From a virus: 64,000 nucleotides of DNA. Positions 60,545 to 64,000 of the stretch are shown here, piece after piece. Below the pieces are notes generated by a model. That model saw nothing but the letters and a program-made list of their open reading frames with translations. It was not told the origin of the DNA and did no database searches. The position numbers and the translations under genes are program-made. The stretch lies in IMG/VR virus record IMGVR_UViG_3300032249_000480, positions 40,787 through 104,786 of that record. One strand, 5' to 3'. How positions within the stretch are numbered: position 1 is the first letter of the stretch; each line of letters starts with the position of its first letter.

Positions 60545-60553
60545 ATTATATCA
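60545..60553 (-). promoter_or_regulatory. Extended -10 promoter (TGA-TATAAT) of the glycosyltransferase operon
   Basis: A perfect TGATATAAT on the minus strand, upstream of the mini-frame and the first transferase gene. No good -35. Confidence 0.62.
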
Positions 60554-60572
60554 GGTTTTCAATATTATATTA

Positions 60573-61184
60573 TTATGTATGAGTAATCCAATTTACAACA
60601 GCAAACTTTTCTCCAGATTCAACTGGTAGCGCTTCGTGTGCAAATAAAAAATTTGAAGGGAAAATTACCATAGAGTTTGCTTTTGGCTTAAATTTTATTC
60701 CAATATATTTAAAGTCAATTTCTCCTCCAGAGTAATCGTCATTTAAATATATAAGATAGGATATAACTCTATTATTATGTGACCCCCAATCATTATGAAA
60801 ATTAAACTTTTGACCACCTCTATATCTTAAAAGTGTGTTTGTTTTTTCTGGATCATTCATATATGGTCCTTGAGGATATTCTTTGGTGTACATGTCAATT
60901 CCAGTTTTTATATGAACATTAAAAGAGACTGCTAGTTTGCCTATAATTTGATAAAAAGGATCTTGACTTATTAAAGATTTTGGATTCATACCTAAAGAAT
61001 CATTGTTTCTATATTTAATATTAATTTTATCATTATCTTTATATCCTACTTTTGCTGTTTCCCATTTTGCAGTTGATTCTGGATTATTACTTATTTCATA
61101 AACATCTTTCATTATTGTTTCATAATTGTCTAGAATATCAGGTATTACCATTAGTCCTGGGAAAATTATATTATTATTAGTCAT
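60573..61184 (-). CDS. 2OG-Fe(II) oxygenase, prolyl-4-hydroxylase-like
   Basis: 203 residues. Iron ligands H130-x-D132 (NFHNDWG) and H183 (FAHEALP), with K193 for 2-oxoglutarate exactly ten residues on, as in true P4H enzymes. YLNDDYSGGEIDF joins it to the 48794 protein. It is just upstream of the glycosyltransferase operon, so its product hydroxyl may be the sugar acceptor. The -10 box 5 nt before the ATG suggests leaderless translation. Confidence 0.83.
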   Translation of the reverse strand: MTNNNIIFPGLMVIPDILDNYETIMKDVYEISNNPESTAKWETAKVGYKDNDKINIKYRNNDSLGMNPKSLISQDPFYQIIGKLAVSFNVHIKTGIDMYTKEYPQGPYMNDPEKTNTLLRYRGGQKFNFHNDWGSHNNRVISYLIYLNDDYSGGEIDFKYIGIKFKPKANSMVIFPSNFLFAHEALPVESGEKFAVVNWITHT

Positions 61185-61189
61185 AGTTC

Positions 61190-61195
61190 ATTATA
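61190..61195 (-). promoter_or_regulatory. -10 box (TATAAT), leaderless type
   Basis: TATAAT on the minus strand with 5 nt to the ATG at 61184; it lies between the tRNA-Arg 3' end and the oxygenase gene. Confidence 0.55.
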
Positions 61196-61202
61196 CACCT
61201 AG

Positions 61203-61275
61203 CGCCCCTGGCAAAAATTGAACCTGCGACACATGGCTTAGAAGTCCATTGTTCTATCCACTGAACTACAGAGGC
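61203..61275 (-). tRNA. tRNA-Arg (TCT)
   Basis: Acceptor stem GCCTCTG with CAGGGGC (one wobble), D-arm GTTCAGTGGATAGAAC, anticodon loop CTTCTAA giving TCT, and T-loop TTCAATT between GCAGG and TTTGC. No CCA is encoded. It reads AGA, a codon used heavily by this AT-rich phage. Confidence 0.92.
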
Positions 61276-61276
61276 T

Positions 61277-61352
61277 TGGCTGGTCTGGCAGGCTACGATC
61301 CTGCGACATCCGAATTAACAGTTCGGCACTCTACCAACTGAGTTACAGACCA
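61277..61352 (-). tRNA. tRNA-Asn (GTT)
   Basis: Acceptor TGGTCTG with CAGACCA, anticodon arm CCGAA-CTGTTAA-TTCGG (GTT), T-arm GCAGG-ATCGTAG-CCTGC. CCA is encoded. The T-loop starts ATCG rather than the usual TTC. Asn codons are abundant in the tail genes. Confidence 0.9.
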
Positions 61353-61353
61353 G

Positions 61354-61427
61354 TACAACAGGTAGGACTTGAACCTACGATAGCCGAATTATGAGTTCGG
61401 TGCCTTAACCAACTTGGCTACTGTTGC
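61354..61427 (-). tRNA. tRNA-Met (CAT)
   Basis: Acceptor GCAACAG with CTGTTGT, anticodon loop CTCATAA (CAT), T-arm GTAGG-TTCAAGT-CCTAC. CCA is not encoded. The first pair is G-T rather than a mismatch, so it is more like elongator Met, or Ile if the C is lysidinylated. Its 5' end overlaps the stop region of the upstream gene. Confidence 0.88.
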
Positions 61428-61687
61428 TTATTTTTACGTTTAGAAGTTCTATCTTCAATTAATTTAATAACCATATCAATACCTTCAGAATAAGCCAAAG
61501 CATCATCTTTAGCCCACATAAGATTACCTTCATCATCAAATGAAGATCCACGATAAACTAAATACTCAGACTTCTTAGTTAGTAGTGTTTGTATAAGTTC
61601 TTTTCTTTCCCAAGAAACAGCCTTTTGACAACCATTACAAGGACAAGCCCAGTCACCACGTTCAGATGTTTGATTTGGATCAGCCAT
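61418..61687 (-). CDS. Small Cys-rich hypothetical protein
   Basis: 89 residues. CPCNGC at 15-20 gives a possible metal site; the rest is helical (KELIQTLLTKKSEYLVY, then GIDMVIKLIEDRTSKRK). Its last 10 nt overlap tRNA-Met. It starts inside the end of a C2H2 peptide gene (ATGGCTGA overlap). No family recognised. Confidence 0.65.
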   Translation of the reverse strand: MADPNQTSERGDWACPCNGCQKAVSWERKELIQTLLTKKSEYLVYRGSSFDDEGNLMWAKDDALAYSEGIDMVIKLIEDRTSKRKNKQQ

Positions 61688-61793
61688 TATGTTCTTTCAT
61701 ATGTCTAGATAAACTATCATGAGCAAATATTCCCCAACGCAATTCCCACTCTTTGTTGCATTCTGAACATACAACTATTCTATTACTTGCCAA
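61680..61793 (-). CDS. C2H2 zinc-finger micropeptide
   Basis: 37 residues from TTG 61793. CSEC at 9-12 and RHMKEH at 30-35 give a C-x2-C...H-x3-H zinc finger. It overlaps the previous gene stop and the next gene start (8 nt), matching the local packing. GGGGTAG upstream may act as RBS. Confidence 0.6.
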   Translation of the reverse strand: MASNRIVVCSECNKEWELRWGIFAHDSLSRHMKEHNG

Positions 61794-61917
61794 GACTACC
61801 CCAGGTAATATTTATTTCCCAGAGTAAAAAGTTGATAATAATGTGTCCATTATTAATTAGAGTTTTTGGTGCATAAAGAATTCCAAAGCCAATGTAAGGT
61901 GTTCTGTTAAAATTCAT
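61783..61917 (-). CDS. Small hydrophobic hypothetical protein
   Basis: 44 residues from ATG 61917, which overlaps the end of the upstream gene; an earlier frame start at 62037 is rejected because it lies entirely within that gene. Mostly beta/hydrophobic (TPYIGFGILYAPKTLINNGH). Function unknown. Confidence 0.5.
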   Translation of the reverse strand: MNFNRTPYIGFGILYAPKTLINNGHIIINFLLWEINITWGSLGK

Positions 61918-62143
61918 TTTGTCCCCTTGCAATAGCAGCACCTGCTTCAAATGCTTTCTTAGTCCTGCGACTTTTAAGCCAACCTTTACTTTCCCAAAGC
62001 GGTATCGTAGCAAGAATATCTCTAGCAATTTGCTCACGAATATCTTTAACGGTAAGAATAACTATCTCAGCAATAACTGCTTTCTTTTCATCTTCTAGGT
62101 TATCAATCCATGTCTCTAATTCTTTTTGTGTTAATTCAGACAT
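61907..62143 (-). CDS. Small helical hypothetical protein
   Basis: 78 residues, two long helices (ELTQKELETWIDNLEDEKKA, then IREQIARDILATIPLWE) and a basic Ala-rich end (RTKKAFEAGAAIARGQ). AGAGAGGAATAAA lies upstream, in keeping with translation. No family recognised. Confidence 0.6.
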   Translation of the reverse strand: MSELTQKELETWIDNLEDEKKAVIAEIVILTVKDIREQIARDILATIPLWESKGWLKSRRTKKAFEAGAAIARGQNEF

Positions 62144-62144
62144 T

Positions 62145-62357
62145 TTATTCCTCTCGCTTCCAGTGTAGGTAAGATTTTATATAAATTGCAGCGTATGCTA
62201 ATGCCATTGCTATAAAACCATATTGTTTAGTTGTTAAAGCATATGCAACCCAAAGGAATTCGTTAACAAACAAAATAAGCCATCCCCATATTGTTTTACG
62301 ACCTACAAGAAATATTCCTGTAACGCCAATAGCGGCTAATACCCAAGACCACATCAT
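62145..62357 (-). CDS. Small membrane protein (PnuC-like fragment or holin-type)
   Basis: 70 residues with three hydrophobic stretches (WSWVLAAIGVTGIFLVG; WGWLILFVNEFLWVAYAL; YGFIAMALAYAAIYIKS) and a basic end (YLHWKREE). The Trp-rich pattern resembles one half of small nicotinamide-riboside transporter-like proteins seen in phages, but this is uncertain. Confidence 0.6.
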   Translation of the reverse strand: MMWSWVLAAIGVTGIFLVGRKTIWGWLILFVNEFLWVAYALTTKQYGFIAMALAYAAIYIKSYLHWKREE

Positions 62358-62452
62358 TCGCTAGGTCCTGCGTATTCTTCTATCTCTCGTTTAATGTCGT
62401 TAATAGTTTTTTCTGGCATATCAAACTCTCTGTCAAAATCTGCTTTATTCAT
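62354..62452 (-). CDS. Acidic micropeptide (32 residues)
   Basis: A 32-residue helical acidic peptide (NKADFDREFDMPEKTINDIK). The ATG lies 6 nt after a TATACT box with a TTTACA at 17-nt spacing, and its stop overlaps the next gene. Promoter quality makes this a real gene. Confidence 0.65.
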   Translation of the reverse strand: MNKADFDREFDMPEKTINDIKREIEEYAGPSE

Positions 62453-62458
62453 ATAATC

Positions 62459-62487
62459 AGTATACTACAAACTCTTTGATTTGTAAA
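62459..62487 (-). promoter_or_regulatory. Promoter (TTTACA-17-TATACT), leaderless type
   Basis: On the minus strand: TTTACA at 62487-62482, spacer 17, TATACT at 62464-62459, then 6 nt to ATG 62452. It serves the genes leftward to about 61418. Confidence 0.72.
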
Positions 62488-62516
62488 GTTCGGCGACAAG
62501 AGGGTAGTGTACCTAC

Positions 62517-62633
62517 CTATGAGTCTTGCGACTCACTATTGGTTATCTTTTCCCATATTAGCCTACCATCTTTCCATTGAGATTGATAGCCTAAAGATTT
62601 CCAATCCATTTGCATGATCCTAGGCTCTTTCAT
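62517..62633 (-). CDS. Micropeptide (38 residues)
   Basis: 38 residues rich in Trp and basic residues (KEPRIMQMDWKSLGYQSQWK). Start overlaps the preceding membrane-peptide stop by ATGA. The end folds over a small hairpin (TGAGTC/GACTCA, plus strand 62520-62535). Confidence 0.5.
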   Translation of the reverse strand: MKEPRIMQMDWKSLGYQSQWKDGRLIWEKITNSESQDS

Positions 62634-62710
62634 TTGCCACCTAAAGCAAACCAGATAACCCAAACTACAGTTGCAACGCCTGCCAAAAAACCTAAGATAA
62701 ACTCAATCAT
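62630..62710 (-). CDS. Membrane micropeptide (26 residues)
   Basis: A 26-residue peptide that is almost entirely one transmembrane helix (FILGFLAGVATVVWVIWFAL) and ends GGK. Overlaps both neighbours by ATGA-type junctions. Confidence 0.5.
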   Translation of the reverse strand: MIEFILGFLAGVATVVWVIWFALGGK

Positions 62711-62811
62711 TTTTTATTAACACACCACAATCTATCTGGAAGCCATTGATGGGTTTCATAGAAATCTTCTTCATCTTCTGACATGTTACACTGAATGCAA
62801 CTCGTATCCAT
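62707..62811 (-). CDS. Cys-containing micropeptide (34 residues)
   Basis: 34 residues with C5-x2-C8 and a third Cys near 31; acidic centre (SEDEEDFYETHQ). A single-zinc microprotein is possible with His21. Coupled to neighbours by ATGA/TAATG overlaps. Confidence 0.5.
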   Translation of the reverse strand: MDTSCIQCNMSEDEEDFYETHQWLPDRLWCVNKK

Positions 62812-62897
62812 TAATCAATCCTATCTATTTCTTCTAAACTATATGCTCCGTAATACTCCATAAAGTCTTCTTCTGTCAATGTTATTTCAGTATCCAT
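62811..62897 (-). CDS. Acidic micropeptide (28 residues)
   Basis: 28 residues, acidic (TEITLTEEDFMEYYGAYSLE). Its stop TAA shares one base with the next start (TAATG). Overlaps the upstream zinc-protein gene by 11 nt. Confidence 0.45.
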   Translation of the reverse strand: MDTEITLTEEDFMEYYGAYSLEEIDRID

Positions 62898-63093
62898 TTA
62901 GGCACTCATTTCTTGTATGGTAAAGCCTTGTCTTGGTGATCGTCTTTTTTGTGGGGGCATATAAAGATTGACCACAACACCCACAATTATAACACCACTC
63001 CTTAGCAAAGAAGTCATAGATAGCACTCTTGTACAGTTGATATTTTTTAGATACAAAGGTTTGAAATGGATCAGGGATTTCTAGATTAATCAT
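62887..63093 (-). CDS. Small zinc-binding protein
   Basis: 68 residues from ATG 63093; a GTG at 63099 is possible. CYNCGCC near 34-40 with further Cys/His gives a zinc site; N-terminal part helical (FQTFVSKKYQLYKSAIYDFF). Overlaps the upstream gene by 8 nt. Confidence 0.6.
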   Translation of the reverse strand: MINLEIPDPFQTFVSKKYQLYKSAIYDFFAKEWCYNCGCCGQSLYAPTKKTITKTRLYHTRNECLNGY

Positions 63094-63232
63094 GTGCACT
63101 CATTTGAGAAATAACACGATGCATAATAATAATAGCCTCATCTTGATTATTATCCTCAAGAAATTCAAGTGCTTGCTTAAGGTCTTTAGACCAATTGTTC
63201 ATTCTTTTAGTTGGTTTGATAATTGGTTTCAT
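63086..63232 (-). CDS. Small helical protein (48 residues)
   Basis: 48 residues, basic start (KPIIKPTKRMNNW) and a long helix (DLKQALEFLEDNNQDEAIII). It is the first gene of the small-peptide operon; the ATG is 6 nt from the -10 box of a near-consensus promoter. Confidence 0.65.
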   Translation of the reverse strand: MKPIIKPTKRMNNWSKDLKQALEFLEDNNQDEAIIIMHRVISQMSAHD

Positions 63233-63238
63233 ACATCA

Positions 63239-63267
63239 AGTATAGTCAATTTTGCAGGAGAAGTCAA
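63239..63267 (-). promoter_or_regulatory. Promoter (TTGACT-17-TATACT), leaderless type
   Basis: On the minus strand: TTGACT at 63267-63262, spacer 17, TATACT at 63244-63239, then 6 nt to ATG 63232. Confidence 0.78.
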
Positions 63268-63270
63268 GGT

Positions 63271-63801
63271 CTAAAGAATAACCTTGCGTTCCAAAGCCTT
63301 ATTGAATAACTCATGGCATTGTCTAAGATTTTTAGATTTAACAATTTCAAGGATTTGATCATACTGAGGATGTAACTTAGAAGAGAGTAAAAATGTATCT
63401 GGAAAAAAATTATTAGGATTAAGAGTAACTGGCCTATACTCAATGTCAAACAAATCAGACACATATTTAACGATTTTTTCAGTTTTATTTATGTCATCAA
63501 AATCAAATATAACATTGACATTTTTTATAACATGTTCAAGAAACTCGTTATAGGTTTTTATCTTAGAATCAATCATATTATTTATAATATTAATATCTTC
63601 ATCTGGACTAAGATTAAATGCTGCAGATGAGGCAATACAACCAATAGGCTCTCTGATAATGCTTATCATTGGGTATTGTGTAATGTAGACGTTGTGCACT
63701 CTAGTGACTTTAACATTAAGAGTTTTTCCTAGAAGTGTACAGATATGTACTGTGCCAGAGCGTTGATGAGTATTTACTACTAACTCTTTCCAAGGCTGCA
63801 T
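63271..63801 (-). CDS. Sulfotransferase-like protein
   Basis: 176 residues. NTHQRSGTVHICTLL at 10-24 fits the 5'-phosphosulfate-binding loop (RSGT) and ISIIREPIGCIASSA at 46-60 fits the 3'-phosphate-binding R...S motif. Shorter than full bacterial sulfotransferases (250-300), so the acceptor part is reduced. It would move sulfate from PAPS to a glycan or other acceptor; the APS-kinase-like gene at 50438 could supply PAPS. Leaderless start 6 nt after TATAAT. Confidence 0.65.
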   Translation of the reverse strand: MQPWKELVVNTHQRSGTVHICTLLGKTLNVKVTRVHNVYITQYPMISIIREPIGCIASSAAFNLSPDEDINIINNMIDSKIKTYNEFLEHVIKNVNVIFDFDDINKTEKIVKYVSDLFDIEYRPVTLNPNNFFPDTFLLSSKLHPQYDQILEIVKSKNLRQCHELFNKALERKVIL

Positions 63802-63807
63802 TTATCA

Positions 63808-63813
63808 ATTATA
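63808..63813 (-). promoter_or_regulatory. -10 box (TATAAT), leaderless type
   Basis: TATAAT on the minus strand with 6 nt to the ATG at 63801. No clear -35. Confidence 0.6.
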
Positions 63814-63851
63814 GCCTAATTTGGCGGGGGATATAGATAGAGCATCATAAT

Positions 63852-63911
63852 CCCTAGTATAAGATATAACCCCTAGTAGGACATAGGCCATATAGCCAGA
63901 TATGCCAGATA
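63852..63911. repeat. Short iterated repeats in divergent intergenic region
   Basis: CCCTAGTA occurs at 63852 and 63871; GCCAGATA occurs at 63895 and 63904 with a 9-nt period; TAGGACA occurs twice. They stand between divergent transcription units and may be regulator or initiator binding sites. Confidence 0.45.
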
Positions 63912-63972
63912 GGACAAACAGTACCGTTTTTGATTAAGAAATATCGTTAACAAAATGACATTGGCAAACACC

Positions 63973-63978
63973 TATAAT
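63973..63978 (+). promoter_or_regulatory. -10 box (TATAAT) facing right
   Basis: TATAAT with 5 nt to an ATG at 63984, matching the leaderless pattern elsewhere in the window. Confidence 0.4.
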
Positions 63979-63983
63979 TTGAT

Positions 63984-64000
63984 ATGGCTCATTTGATACA
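63984..64000 (+). CDS. Start of a rightward gene cut by the window edge
   Basis: ATG followed by five codons (MAHLI) to the window end. Supported only by the -10 box 5 nt upstream. Confidence 0.3.

Noticed and set aside
61783-62037. 84-residue minus-strand protein from the start at 62037
   Set aside because: Its first 40 codons lie wholly inside the gene at 61907-62143; the ATG at 61917 gives the normal short overlap.
62520-62535. TGAGTC/GACTCA hairpin as a terminator of the small-peptide operon
   Set aside because: The stem is only 6 bp and no T-tract follows on either strand.
1-64000. Prophage signs such as integrase, repressor or att repeats
   Set aside because: No recombinase, CI-like or excisionase pair was found; the single MerR-like HTH protein at 27736 lies with replication genes.

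Overview
The window is one contiguous piece of a tailed double-stranded DNA phage genome of the siphovirus type. It has a portal, prohead protease, HK97-fold capsid, long tape measure and large terminase, and no sheath or baseplate-wedge genes were seen. DNA is AT-rich and coding density is very high; most genes overlap by ATGA, TAATG or GTGA. No integrase, repressor or att site was seen, so a lytic life style is likely. An actinobacterial host is indicated by a WhiB-family regulator (53878-54159), a small CDSC/CGHH protein of a type common in Actinobacteria (49777-50034), and promoters whose -10 box lies 5-7 nt from the start codon, as in actinobacterial leaderless genes. The AT-rich composition would fit a small freshwater actinobacterium, but that is inference.

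Layout. 1-3522: the end of a giant LamG-like surface protein. 3541-12013: head and neck genes (portal, protease/scaffold, capsid, connectors, tail terminator, tail tube). 12084-27597: tail genes (two paralogous tail-assembly chaperones, tape measure, distal tail, hub, LysM and fibre proteins). 27593-41364: replication and recombination (HTH protein, DnaB helicase, primase, ssDNA-binding candidate, DnaE polymerase, MazG-like, RecA, PD-(D/E)XK nuclease, Cas4-like exonuclease, RuvC) with small zinc proteins, ending in the small terminase. 41345-43147: large terminase. 43200-48797: secreted host-like proteins, holin candidates, an HslV/proteasome-like peptidase, Hsp20, a candidate small RNA, HNH nuclease and CHAP endolysin. 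48794-56179: accessory genes (2OG-Fe(II) oxygenase, nuclease, APS-kinase fusion, WhiB, GT60-type glycosyltransferase, small membrane proteins).

From 56195 onward the strand flips. The minus strand carries a five-gene glycosyltransferase/FkbM operon (60514 to 56225), a 2OG-Fe(II) oxygenase, three tRNAs (Arg-TCT, Asn-GTT, Met-CAT) spaced 1 nt apart, a series of very small proteins and a sulfotransferase-like gene. A divergent region at 63802-63983 separates this from a rightward gene that begins at the window edge. No gene-free stretch exceeds about 200 bases.

The most interesting content is accessory. (1) Three hydroxylase-type 2OG-Fe(II) oxygenases, a GT60-type GlcNAc-transferase, four more sugar-transfer or methylation genes and a proline-rich secreted protein together suggest a phage-encoded protein-hydroxylation and glycosylation route. 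(2) An HslV-like threonine peptidase lies next to an hsp20 gene whose ribosome-binding site is buried in a ROSE-like hairpin. (3) A compact structured RNA has its own promoter. (4) Many genes appear to be leaderless. (5) A duplicated tail chaperone may replace the usual frameshift.
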